48,822 nucleotides of DNA from Parcubacteria group bacterium Athens0714_16 (GCA_007376805.1 VMGX01000004.1:1-48822); one strand, 5' to 3'. Shown: positions 41,514 through 48,822, numbered from the stretch's first letter. Notes: generated by a model not told the origin, from the letters alone. Numbers and translations: made by a program.

Positions 41514-41987
41514 TTATCTCGGTGTCCACTGAAATTCAAACACTTCACCATACTGAGGACAAAATTGCCTTCCTTCAAAAATAAAACTGGATTCTGATTC
41601 AGAAAGTTCGGACTCTTCGTCAGTATTAATGCCAACAAACGATGCCGAAACATAACCCTTATATCCTGTACCATAAACGTTTTGGCTAAACGACCAGCTT
41701 GTGAGGGTTCCTATTTCTTCTGGATACTCAACAACAAATTTTGATTCTGAAACTTTTTTGAAAACAAATTGACCATATGAAGTAGAATATTTGTATTCTT
41801 CAAGTTTCGAAACCAGTTCTAACTTCGCTGGAATTAATTTTTCAGGCGGTGTTGTCTGAATGATTTTGGCGGTTAAATTTTTTGGATTATTTGGATTATT
41901 TGACCAATCCGATTCAGCAATAATAAAAAAAAGAACAAGAACACAAATACAGCCCAATACAATTAATAATATAGTTTTCGGTCTCAT
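41514..41987 (-). CDS. Membrane-anchored protein of unknown function
   Basis: A 157-residue protein: residues 6-24 are a membrane helix (ILLIVLGCICVLVLFFII), possibly with a lipobox-like LGC but no clear lipoprotein signature. A ~130-residue extracytoplasmic beta-rich domain with one cysteine follows (FEGRQFCPQYGEVFEFQW). No family recognised. It is a monocistronic gene between terminators. Confidence 0.7.
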   Translation of the reverse strand: MRPKTILLIVLGCICVLVLFFIIAESDWSNNPNNPKNLTAKIIQTTPPEKLIPAKLELVSKLEEYKYSTSYGQFVFKKVSESKFVVEYPEEIGTLTSWSFSQNVYGTGYKGYVSASFVGINTDEESELSESESSFIFEGRQFCPQYGEVFEFQWTPR

Positions 41988-42079
41988 TTAATACCTCACG
42001 ATTGTTAAAAAACAGTTAATTTCTAATATATCTAATACACCTATTATTAAGCCGTGTCAATGTCGCCACAAAAAAATAC

Positions 42080-42109
42080 AGCCGAGATGTTTGTTAAAAC
42101 ATCTCGGCT
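42080..42109. terminator. Terminator after the helicase gene
   Basis: Stem AGCCGAGATGTTT / AAACATCTCGGCT with T-runs. It lies between the helicase and the unknown membrane protein. Confidence 0.7.
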
Positions 42110-42125
42110 TTTAATTAGAAAAAAA

Positions 42126-44117
42126 CTATAATCTGAATATTTTTTGAAGAAAATACCAGACAAATAACAAAAAAGAAAACGTGTTTTTCTTTTTAACATT
42201 TTTAGTGTGTAATGAACAATTTGTTTCGGGGGTAGTTAAAAAGCTTTTTATTTCTTCAACGACAAGTATCTCTGCGATATTTTCTTTTATTTCTTCCTTA
42301 ACAGAAATTACTGGTTTTGATATTTCTTTTTCTTGGAATAAATCTAATGTCCCCGGACATCTTCTCGCCCTGTTAAATAATTTTGCCTTCGGTAAAATTC
42401 CTGTTTCACAGGATTTAACAGGGTAAATTTTTCTCTTCGTTAAAAGTTTTTCATTTGAAACAATTCCATTTTTAAAAATATCTTTGCCCAACAAAAGCTT
42501 CCCGTCTGGAGTAACCGCGCTTTGTGAGATACTTTCTTCACAATTTTCCATTTTTTTGAGAAGATTTTTCATATTCTGTTCTCCACGAAATGTCATCCAG
42601 TAAAGAGCCCTGTCTATGACATGATTCAGAAGAATAAAAATTACATTCCCAGTTTCTATTCTTGCTGTTCTGCCACCTCTTTGAATACGAGAGATGGTGG
42701 TCGTTGGTATTGAATAATTAACAACCGCATCGACTTCTGATACATCAATCCCTTCATCTATAACAGAAGTGGAGATTAAAAACATCAGTTCTTCATTTTT
42801 CAGTTTTTCTATTGTTTCAAATTGTCTTTGAATTTTTTGCCCACCAAAAATTACATCAGAAATTGGAATTTTTTTATTCATTATTTCCTTGATATATTCT
42901 CCGGTAACTTTTTCTCCAATAAAAATTATCGTTTTCATCTTTAAACGGTAAAGATGTCTGGCGTTTTTTATCAAAGCTAAAATTTTTGGGGGTTCATTTT
43001 TGTGTTTTTCCGCTAAAGAAACAATATCTTGAAAAACTTTTGATGCAAGAATTTTTTCGGATGCTTTTGTTTCATCTTTTTTTAATTTTTCAACATAAAC
43101 AAGAAAAGTGACATAACTCTCCATTAGGCAAACCGTATAAGCATGCTTAAGTTTACGATAAACTGCATGCCACATAAGTGCTTTCCATTTTCTTGGTTCA
43201 TAATCTGAGATTATATCAATAGATTTCCCGATTACTTTCAACTCTTTTTCTTTAAGTGTCGTATATTGAAGAGTTTTTTCTAAAACTGATAATGTGCCGT
43301 TCAATAGATATTGTCCTAAATCCTCCCTTCTTCTTTTTAAGAAAATACCATTTTGTTCCAGTCTTTTTTCAACCGCAGAAAAAAGTTTAAAGAAATGTTG
43401 TTCAATAGAAATAAGAATTTCATCCGGCTCCGCAAAAACAACATTCTCTATTTTTTTAGGAGTTGAAACATCAACTCTTATAAAATTAGAGATGTGCGAA
43501 CTTTTTTTAAGTTTGTTGATTTTCTCTTCTGTGTCTCCGGGAGAAGCAGAAAGCCCAATAATTTTTTTATGGTATTGTTCAGCAAGTTCAGCAATTTTTA
43601 CATAATCATAATTACCTTGAGCATGATGAAATTCATCCATTACAATATCATCAAAAAATTCTATATCTGCGATTCCCCTTCTGACATCATTCATAAACAT
43701 TTGGGGTGTTGCAAATATAATTTGCTTTCTTTTATCATACCATTTACGATCTTTTATTTTGACTCCACCAATAAAGATCGCCGTTTGAGTTGAACCATCC
43801 CATTCAACTTTATGAAAAAGTTTTTCATGTTGATATGCCAAACTTCTGCGTGGGACCAAAAAAAGCACGCGATAATTTTTATTTTCAATTTTCCGAACCA
43901 AAATATTAATAAAACTTATCGGGGTTTTCCCGGTACCCGTATCTGCAATGATTCCAACATTTTCAGTTTTTAATACTTCTAAACTTTTTACGGCAGAATC
44001 AATGCGAAAATTTTCAAGCTCTTTCTTTCTATTTCGTTCTTTTGGAGACGAAAGTGAAAGACTAAGCATATCAATTTTTTCTCTCACATTAAGAGAATTA
44101 TTGTCCTTGTTTTCCAT
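42126..44117 (-). CDS. SF2 DNA helicase, Hef/FANCM-like
   Basis: A 663-residue protein. Motif I is IADTGTGKTPISF, Ia is FLVPRRSLAYQ, II is VMDEFHHAQG (DEFH), III is GLSASPGD, V is STSVIDEGIDVSEVDAVVNYS, and VI is RIQRGGRTAR. The helical insertion between the RecA-like domains (residues ~230-370) is typical of the Hef/MPH1/RIG-I group. The long C-terminal tail is not a nuclease I recognise; it ends in a hydrophobic segment (TFSFLLFVWYFLQKIF). A palindromic insert (42368-42424) adds PVKSCETGILPKAKLFNRA in this tail. A fork-remodelling or defence role is inferred only from family. Confidence 0.85.
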   Translation of the reverse strand: MENKDNNSLNVREKIDMLSLSLSSPKERNRKKELENFRIDSAVKSLEVLKTENVGIIADTGTGKTPISFINILVRKIENKNYRVLFLVPRRSLAYQHEKLFHKVEWDGSTQTAIFIGGVKIKDRKWYDKRKQIIFATPQMFMNDVRRGIADIEFFDDIVMDEFHHAQGNYDYVKIAELAEQYHKKIIGLSASPGDTEEKINKLKKSSHISNFIRVDVSTPKKIENVVFAEPDEILISIEQHFFKLFSAVEKRLEQNGIFLKRRREDLGQYLLNGTLSVLEKTLQYTTLKEKELKVIGKSIDIISDYEPRKWKALMWHAVYRKLKHAYTVCLMESYVTFLVYVEKLKKDETKASEKILASKVFQDIVSLAEKHKNEPPKILALIKNARHLYRLKMKTIIFIGEKVTGEYIKEIMNKKIPISDVIFGGQKIQRQFETIEKLKNEELMFLISTSVIDEGIDVSEVDAVVNYSIPTTTISRIQRGGRTARIETGNVIFILLNHVIDRALYWMTFRGEQNMKNLLKKMENCEESISQSAVTPDGKLLLGKDIFKNGIVSNEKLLTKRKIYPVKSCETGILPKAKLFNRARRCPGTLDLFQEKEISKPVISVKEEIKENIAEILVVEEIKSFLTTPETNCSLHTKNVKKKNTFSFLLFVWYFLQKIFRL
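42368..42424. repeat. In-frame palindromic element, family A, in the helicase
   Basis: Perfect 11-bp arms CCCTGTTAAAT and ATTTAACAGGG, enclosing hairpins AATTTTGCC-TTC-GGTAAAATT and CCTGT-TTC-ACAGG. Both inner loops are TTC, as in the prfB copy. Confidence 0.85.
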
Positions 44118-44233
44118 TTTTGTCTCCTATTAAAATGTTAAAGAAATTTCTTATCTATGTTAATTAATACCACCACGAACAACAAAGGTCAATGTTTCAA
44201 AATTCTATCAATTTTGCTAAAATTACCCTCGTT

Positions 44234-44800
44234 ATGTTGGAATATAATGAAATAAAAGAAAGAAAATATATCAATTTTGAAGGAGAGCCGTACGAGGTGC
44301 TTTCTTCTCATGTGTTCAGAAAACAACAAAGAAAACCTGTTAATGCTACAAAACTAAAAAATTTAATAACGGGAAGAGTTGTTGAATATTCTTTTCACCA
44401 ATCAGAAAAAGCCGAAGAAGCTGATTTGAGTACAAAAAAAATAAAATATCTTTATATGAATAAAGGTGAGTATTGGTTTTGTGAAGAAAATGATCCGAGT
44501 CAAAGATTTATTTTATCAAGCAATATGATTGGAGACGGAATCAAATTCGTAAAAGCAAATTCTCTCGTTGATGCTTTAATGTTCAATGATAAAATTATTG
44601 GTCTAAAATTTCCAATAAAAGCTACACTAAAAGTTAAGGAGGCTGCTCCTGCCGTAAGAGGAAACACGGCACAGGGTGCGACAAAATTAATCGTATTAGA
44701 AACTGGGGCAACAATAACAGCACCTTTGTTTGTAAACGAAGGAGATAATATAGAAATAAATACCGAGTCAGGAGATTATGTCAGAAGGGTCGAACTTTAA
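44234..44800 (+). CDS. efp: Elongation factor P
   Basis: 188 residues from the ATG at 44234 (MLEYNEIKERKYINFEGEPYEVL); an ATG 42 nt earlier would add a non-homologous extension. Three beta-barrel domains in the usual EF-P order, ending in GDNIEINTESGDYVRRVEL. EF-P relieves stalling at polyproline, relevant to the Pro-rich surface proteins here. The loop tip that carries the modified Lys or Arg in other bacteria reads RKQQRKPVN, so the standard modified residue position appears to be Gln. The stop codon is embedded in a family F hairpin. Confidence 0.92.
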   Translation: MLEYNEIKERKYINFEGEPYEVLSSHVFRKQQRKPVNATKLKNLITGRVVEYSFHQSEKAEEADLSTKKIKYLYMNKGEYWFCEENDPSQRFILSSNMIGDGIKFVKANSLVDALMFNDKIIGLKFPIKATLKVKEAAPAVRGNTAQGATKLIVLETGATITAPLFVNEGDNIEINTESGDYVRRVEL

Positions 44801-44846
44801 AAGCTCCTTAAGAGCTTTTAAAGAGTCGTGCCAGATTTGTATCCAC
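44796..44846. repeat. Hairpin family F copy, spanning the efp stop codon
   Basis: TTTAAAAGCTC-CTTAA-GAGCTTTTAAA followed by the tail GAGTCGTGCCAGATTTGTATCC. It overlaps the last efp codon and stop, so it probably also ends transcription. Confidence 0.6.
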
Positions 44847-44879
44847 AGTTAAAACGCACTAAATGAGAATTTCAATCCA

Positions 44880-44910
44880 TCCCAGTAGTAGAGCGAAGCT
44901 CACTACGGGA
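44880..44910. repeat. Palindromic element, family C, intergenic
   Basis: CCCAGTAGTAGAGC-GAA-GCTCACTACGGG, essentially the reverse complement of the element at 44-74. Confidence 0.65.
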
Positions 44911-44930
44911 CAGGTAATATTTTTTACTCC

Positions 44931-44956
44931 AAAAAATGCCCATGTGGGCATTTTTT
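44931..44956. terminator. Terminator of the rpsF-ssb-rpsR operon
   Basis: Perfect stem AAAAAATGCCCAT / ATGGGCATTTTTT style palindrome overlapping the rpsR stop. Confidence 0.7.
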
Positions 44957-45155
44957 ATTTCGCAATATAAGGCAATAGTGCCAAAAATCTTGCTCTCTTG
45001 ATTGCGTTAGAAAGTTCTCTTTGATGCTTTGTACAAACTCCCGATTTCTTATGAGAAACTATTCTTGCGTGAGAATCTATGAATTTTTTTAATAATTCAA
45101 TATTTTTGTAATCTATGTGTTTTATATTATTTTTTGAAAAGTAACATTGGTTCAT
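44955..45155 (-). CDS. rpsR: Small ribosomal subunit protein bS18
   Basis: A 66-residue protein: IDYKNIELLKKFIDSHARI, then TKHQRELSNAIKRARFLALLPYI, the bS18 core. The N-terminus is short and keeps one Cys (NQCYF) of the usual CxF..C. S18 pairs with S6 on the platform, and both are encoded in this operon with ssb between them. The ATG follows directly after the palindromic element (45155-45284), with only an AGG just before the start, so translation may depend on coupling or on structure in the element. Confidence 0.92.
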   Translation of the reverse strand: MNQCYFSKNNIKHIDYKNIELLKKFIDSHARIVSHKKSGVCTKHQRELSNAIKRARFLALLPYIAK

Positions 45156-45284
45156 CCTGTAGTGAAAAATGGCATTGCTCTAAAAGAGCACGGCTATTTT
45201 TGTTATTAATGTTGATAAATTTTTTGTTTTTAACATGTTTTGTTTTTTTAGTTTTTTCCCGTGATGCCATTTTCTACTACGGGA
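45155..45284. repeat. 130-bp inverted-repeat element between ssb and rpsR
   Basis: 21-nt arms related by TCCTGTAGTGAAAAATGGCAT and ATGCCATTTTCTACTACGGG (three differences), with an AT-rich centre. The right tip CTACTACGGGA is like those of families B and C. It splits the normally tight ssb-rpsR junction. Confidence 0.6.
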
Positions 45285-45305
45285 TTCATAATTTTTATTT
45301 TAAAG

Positions 45306-45761
45306 TTAGAACGGTATATCATCTGGGTTTATCTCGTCATCTGGGTATTGTATTGTCTCTAATTCTTCCTTAACATTCTCTTGTTTTGCCCCCGTATCAG
45401 GTTTTTGAGCAAAAGTTGAACCTCCGCTTCCCCCTGGTCTTGGACCAAATTGTATTCTATCTGCGACCACTTCGGTTCTGTATTTTTTAGAACCGTCCTG
45501 TGCATCCCAACTTCTCGTTTGCATTCTTCCTTCAACAAGTGCAGAACTTCCTTTTTTTAAAAACCTGGCGACATTTTCTGCCTGCTTACCAAACACAACA
45601 ATATTATGATAATCGGTACTTTCCTGTTGTTTACCATCTTTATCTTTCCAAACTCTATTTGTTGCCAAAGAAAAAGTTGTAACAGATATTCCTGAAGGAA
45701 GGGCCTTCATTTCTGGATCTCTTGTTAAATTCCCTATTACAATTGCTCTGTTGAAATACAT
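45306..45761 (-). CDS. ssb: Single-stranded DNA-binding protein
   Basis: A 151-residue protein. The OB fold starts YFNRAIVIGNLTRDPEMKALPSGISVTTFSLATNRVW and continues with GKQAENVARFLKKGSSALVEGRMQTRSW. A Gly/Pro-rich linker leads to the acidic tip DEINPDDIPF that recruits partner proteins. It sits between rpsF and rpsR, the common arrangement. 36 nt separate it from rpsF. Confidence 0.96.
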   Translation of the reverse strand: MYFNRAIVIGNLTRDPEMKALPSGISVTTFSLATNRVWKDKDGKQQESTDYHNIVVFGKQAENVARFLKKGSSALVEGRMQTRSWDAQDGSKKYRTEVVADRIQFGPRPGGSGGSTFAQKPDTGAKQENVKEELETIQYPDDEINPDDIPF

Positions 45762-45797
45762 ATTTTAAAAAAATATTAATGATTAAAAATTTTTAAA

Positions 45798-46325
45798 TTA
45801 TTCGATAACCAATTCGTCTATTGTTTTATCTAATTCTTCTTTTGAAATTTCAGTTTCCTGTTCTTTTTTTTCTACAACCTTTCTTTTTTCTCTTATTACT
45901 GGCTTTCTAGCAACTGCCAATGTATCGCCCTTAACTGTTTTTATTATTATAAATCTTATAACTTTTTCATTCTTCTTTATTTCTTCGTATATTTTATCTA
46001 CCAAAAGTGGCACTGTCTCAAACTTTACCCAAGAAAAATAAGCCGTATCAAATACTCTTTTCCCTTCATGAGATGCTTTAAAAATTGTATATTCCAATTT
46101 TTTTGTCTTTGGCCATTCTTCAGAAATAAAAGAACCCTTATTGTTTTCAATAACTTTTTTAATTAAAGAAAATTCTTCGTCTAATTTATCTTCGGAAATA
46201 GCTGGGTCTAACAAAAAACCGAGTTCATACACTCTCCCTTCTTTTTCATCAAGATTTTCGTCTTTTTCTTGACTTGTTTCCAATATTTCATCCATCTCTG
46301 TCAGTTTATTTTCGCTTTTTCTCAT
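45798..46325 (-). CDS. rpsF: Small ribosomal subunit protein bS6, extended
   Basis: A 175-residue protein, longer than the usual 95-135. The S6 core is residues ~32-140 (VYELGFLLDPAISEDKLDEEFSLIKKVIENN, KLEYTIFKASHEGKRVFDTAYFSWVKF, IRFIIIKT). An acidic N-terminal extension (~30 residues) and a Lys/Glu C-terminal tail flank it. A second ATG at codon 11 (MDEILETSQ) is a possible start. It leads the rpsF-ssb-rpsR operon. Confidence 0.92.
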   Translation of the reverse strand: MRKSENKLTEMDEILETSQEKDENLDEKEGRVYELGFLLDPAISEDKLDEEFSLIKKVIENNKGSFISEEWPKTKKLEYTIFKASHEGKRVFDTAYFSWVKFETVPLLVDKIYEEIKKNEKVIRFIIIKTVKGDTLAVARKPVIREKRKVVEKKEQETEISKEELDKTIDELVIE

Positions 46326-46339
46326 GGGTTAGAGAATAT

Positions 46340-46466
46340 CACAATTTGTTGCACAGAGCAACAAATAATTTCAAATATCCAATGCCCAATTTCTAATGAA
46401 ATTCCCTCGTCCCAAATCCCAACAATAATCTCCAGCGGTTTCACCGCTGTAAAATTACATTGGAAA
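46340..46466. repeat. Low-complexity palindromic region between tatD and rpsF
   Basis: Includes hairpins ATTTGTTG-CACAG-CAACAAAT and CAGCGGT-TTC-ACCGCTG, flanked by CCAATTTCTAAT / ATTGGAAATTAG words in inverted order. The TTC hairpin loop recalls families A and E. Confidence 0.45.
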
Positions 46467-47261
46467 TTAGAGATTAGTAATTGGTAATTTAAATAGTTTG
46501 ATTGCATTCTTTACCATTTGTTCTTTAACTGTTTCAAGGTCAAGTTCTTTTATTTCTGCAATTCTTTTAACGATTTCCTTTATATAAAACGGTTCGTTTC
46601 TTTTTCCCCTGAATGGTGCCGGGGCAACAAACGGAGAATCGCTGTCTGGCATAATTTTATCAATAGGCACATATTTAACGGCTTCGTCATAATCATTTGT
46701 GAATGTTATTACACCAGAAAATGAAATTGTAAAACCAATTTCAATAAATTTTTTAGCTGTATCTTTTGAGCCAGCAAAGAAATGAATATTCCCACAAACT
46801 TTATCCCCAAATTCTTTTTTATAAGAAATTAGAATATCTAAAATATCATCGTAGGAATCACGAGCATGAATCATTAAGGGTAAATTATTTTTTATCGCAA
46901 ATTGAATTTGTTTTTCAAATAAATCTCTTTGTCTTTTCTTCTCAATTATAGGTTCTCCTTTTGTTCTAAAATAATCTAATCCGCACTCTCCTACACCAAC
47001 AACTCTTTTGTTTTTTACTAATTCCAAATAATCTTCTTCTCTGAAATCTTCCTCACTATCATTTGGGTGCACTCCGATTGTTGCCCAAATATTTTCGTAT
47101 TTGTCTGCAAGTTCAACACATTCACGAGAAGTTTTTAAATCGGCTCCAACACAAATAGTCCCGATTCCTTCGGATTTCATTTTATCAATAACATCTTCCC
47201 TGTCTTTATCAAAATCAGGAAAATTAAGATGAGAATGTATATCTATATAATTAAATTCCAT
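46467..47261 (-). CDS. tatD: TatD-family metal-dependent DNase/hydrolase
   Basis: A 264-residue protein. Metal ligands: N-terminal DIHSHLNFPDFDKDRED, GVGECGLDYF, NLPLMIHARDSYDDIL, GNIHFFAGS, and C-terminal SDSPFVAPAPFRGKRNEP. These are the usual two-metal TIM-barrel ligands. Family members are 3'-5' DNases involved in repair and degradation. Despite the name, it is not part of the Tat pathway, and the tat genes lie 45 kb away. Confidence 0.94.
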   Translation of the reverse strand: MEFNYIDIHSHLNFPDFDKDREDVIDKMKSEGIGTICVGADLKTSRECVELADKYENIWATIGVHPNDSEEDFREEDYLELVKNKRVVGVGECGLDYFRTKGEPIIEKKRQRDLFEKQIQFAIKNNLPLMIHARDSYDDILDILISYKKEFGDKVCGNIHFFAGSKDTAKKFIEIGFTISFSGVITFTNDYDEAVKYVPIDKIMPDSDSPFVAPAPFRGKRNEPFYIKEIVKRIAEIKELDLETVKEQMVKNAIKLFKLPITNL

Positions 47262-47402
47262 AAGCTTTAATTATAAATCATTATTTTGAAACTACTCACT
47301 TGACATATTTTAAAAAAAGAACATTATAAAAAAGTCCAAGTGGACATTTAACTGTTCTTTTAAAAAATCATTGGGCGGATGAAAACGCCAGGAGATGAAA
47401 AA

Positions 47403-48098
47403 ATGATTACAAGAATTATCAAAAATCGTTTTGGGTCTTTCATTTTGGGGGCTGTATTCTTATTTATATTTTTTATTTTACAACCAACAAAAAATGATCG
47501 GCTTCAAATGACAATTGACCCCATTTCTATGAAGAAAGGTCTTTTTCTTTTTTTCTTGGCCTCTCTGTTTTGTTTTTACATTTCTATCTGTTCCTATATT
47601 ATCTTTTATTCATTTAGAAGAAAAATAATAATGACCGTAAAAGAAACGCATCCCAACATTTTGAGTTGTATTTTAAGATTGGTTGGCATGACTTATTGCT
47701 CAGGTCAAGAAATAACAGATGCTCATCTGATATCATTAGAATTTAAAATATCAAATTCCAAAAATGATGTTTTACAAAATCTGGCTCATTTATTTTTAAA
47801 AAATGAAGCGAGAATCTTGGAAAAAAATTATGTAATGCAAGAATACCATCAGGATATGTTAGACGCACTTCTCACGAGAGAACAAAATAAGAAACCTGAG
47901 AAAGTGGTATTCAAAACCGACATGGTTCCTGGAGAAAAAATAGAAGATTCACTCAAAAAAAATGTCGAGGATAAAAAGATTGTTAAGAAATTCAAACAAA
48001 GATGGACAGAAGCGAAAACTCTTGTAAAAATGCTGGGTTTTAATGTTTGGTCTTCACATATTTTATACCTTAAACTTGACCCAAATTCTCTGCTATAA
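47403..48098 (+). CDS. Two-helix membrane protein of unknown function
   Basis: The start is placed at MITRIIKNRF, because CAGGAGATGAAAAA gives AGGAG 8 nt before this ATG; an earlier ATG at 47379 lacks it. 231 residues with membrane helices at ~10-28 (FILGAVFLFIFFIL) and ~47-75 (GLFLFFLASLFCFYISICSYIIFYSF). A soluble helical C-terminal domain of about 150 residues follows, containing QEITDAHLISLEF and LAHLFLKNEARILEKNY. No family recognised. Confidence 0.75.
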   Translation: MITRIIKNRFGSFILGAVFLFIFFILQPTKNDRLQMTIDPISMKKGLFLFFLASLFCFYISICSYIIFYSFRRKIIMTVKETHPNILSCILRLVGMTYCSGQEITDAHLISLEFKISNSKNDVLQNLAHLFLKNEARILEKNYVMQEYHQDMLDALLTREQNKKPEKVVFKTDMVPGEKIEDSLKKNVEDKKIVKKFKQRWTEAKTLVKMLGFNVWSSHILYLKLDPNSLL

Positions 48099-48111
48099 TT
48101 TTTGAAACCTT

Positions 48112-48137
48112 AAAACCCGATGCAAATCGGGTTTTTT
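48112..48137. terminator. Terminator after the two-helix membrane protein
   Basis: Stem AAAACCCGAT-GCAA-ATCGGGTTTT with a T-run. Confidence 0.75.
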
Positions 48138-48182
48138 ATTGTCTAAAAAAAATTATGGATGAAAAAGTTTTCAAAAAAAAGA

Positions 48183-48222
48183 TATTATGGATTTAAAACC
48201 TCTCCCAGAGGTTTTAAATTTG
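48183..48222. terminator. Hairpin after metG
   Basis: TTTAAAACCTCT-CCC-AGAGGTTTTAAA, preceded by ATTATGGA. Near-identical in flank and structure to the hairpin at 126-160. Confidence 0.55.
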
Positions 48223-48232
48223 GATTGCTTTT

Positions 48233-48822
48233 TCATTCCTTTCTTAAAAACAACGGCTCTGGCATTTTTTTGTCTTCAATAATTTTTTGAATCTTTTGTG
48301 CAGTATCTGGCATTACAGGTTCAAGTAATTTAGCAATTTTATACAAATCAAAAATCAGTTCAGTAATAATTTCTTTTGCTTTTTTCTCATCTGTTTTAAT
48401 AAGTTTAAACGGCTGTGTTTCAGTAATTTTTTTATCCATCTCTCCTATTTTTGCCCAAATCAAATCAAGAGCTTTATTAAATTCAAATTTTTCAAAATAA
48501 TTTTTATATTCTTTCAGTTCGGAATCAGAATCCTCTTCCCAAATATTTTTTAATTTTTCAATATCAAAACTTACGTCATAATTAATACACATTTTAACAA
48601 TTCTGCTAACCAAATTCCCCAATCCATTTGCAAGTCCAGCATTATATCCTTCTTTAAATTTTTCTTCAGAAAAATTTGTATCTTCAAAAGGATGAACATG
48701 GCGCATTAAATAATACCTAATGGCATCAGTGCCATATTCTTGAACATAATAAAATGGGTCTGTTATTCTTCCTGTGTTTTCAGCACTTTTGCTTATTTTT
48801 TCTCCTGATTCGGTAAGAATAA
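48233..48822 (-). CDS. metG: Methionyl-tRNA synthetase, C-terminal part, cut by the window edge
   Basis: The frame is open to the right edge (about 196 codons). It enters with LTESGEKISKSAENTGRI, i.e. a KISKS version of the class I KMSKS loop, then DPFYYVQEYGTDAIRYYLMR. The anticodon-binding helical bundle follows (NAGLANGLGNLVSRIVKMC, TETQPFKLIK, LLEPVMPDTAQKIQ). It ends after the bundle with no EMAP/Trbp111 domain, a short type of MetRS. The rest lies beyond the window. Confidence 0.93.
   Translation of the reverse strand, partial: ILTESGEKISKSAENTGRITDPFYYVQEYGTDAIRYYLMRHVHPFEDTNFSEEKFKEGYNAGLANGLGNLVSRIVKMCINYDVSFDIEKLKNIWEEDSDSELKEYKNYFEKFEFNKALDLIWAKIGEMDKKITETQPFKLIKTDEKKAKEIITELIFDLYKIAKLLEPVMPDTAQKIQKIIEDKKMPEPLFLRKE

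Noticed and set aside
42126-44117. Defence-island helicase (e.g. part of a phage-defence system)
   Set aside because: No nuclease, methylase or other defence partner flanks it; neighbours are housekeeping or unknown membrane genes.

Overview
The window looks like a piece of a Candidate Phyla Radiation (Patescibacteria, most likely Parcubacteria-type) chromosome. The grounds are a strongly AT-rich sequence with short intergenic spacers, a 66-residue S18, tRNA genes that do not encode CCA, an initiator tRNA interrupted by a group I intron, very large Thr/Ser-rich surface proteins, and many small palindromes between and inside genes. RF2 (SPF motif) is present and UGA is used as a stop, so the genetic code is standard. 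Taxonomy is inferred from gene style only; no 16S gene is present.

Layout. 1-7.7 kb (minus): a surface-protein/Tat cluster with a giant HTH-headed fibre-like protein, a frameshifted exported protein, tatC, tatA, a 91-aa twin-arginine protein and the start of another CDS. 7.7-8.5 kb: non-coding with nested inverted repeats. 8.5-19.8 kb (minus): gatB, a DinJ/YafQ toxin-antitoxin pair, a REP-associated (RAYT) transposase bracketed by two near-identical palindromes, secA, a 36-aa Lys-rich protein, pyrG, ftsX, ftsE, prfB and an RBBP9-like hydrolase. 19.8-22.2 kb: tRNA-Thr(CGT), tRNA-Thr(GGT), tRNA-Asp, a LAGLIDADG endonuclease overlapping tRNA-Asp, tRNA-Met, the intron-bearing initiator tRNA and structured non-coding DNA. 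22.2-29.7 kb: cysQ-like phosphatase, rmuC, a P-type ATPase, yqeY, a membrane protein and a TPR protein. 29.8-36.5 kb (minus): three exported proteins including a probable S-layer protein with a long structured leader. 36.5-48.8 kb: an HTH regulator, ftsK, recA, a Hef-like helicase, efp, the rpsF-ssb-rpsR operon, tatD, membrane proteins and the 3' part of metG.

The most unusual signal is a dense set of palindromic elements. One family (arms CCCTGTTAAAT or ACCCCGTTAAAT) lies in frame inside three unrelated genes (prfB, a TPR protein, a helicase) and gives all three proteins the same peptide, PVKSS/CxTG...LFNRV/A. A second, 18 bp long, lies in frame in gatB, rmuC and an HTH gene and encodes xxAQAG or xSTQAG. 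A third encodes PVAEQSSLRG in the CDS at the left edge. Related ~120-130 bp inverted-repeat elements end exactly at the start codons of ftsE, rpsR and a small membrane ORF. This resembles Rickettsia palindromic elements in behaviour, but here there are several families within 49 kb, near a resident RAYT transposase. Other unusual points are an initiator tRNA with an A18/G55 elbow in place of G18/U55, a short-domain RF2, and a roughly 510-nt leader before the S-layer gene.
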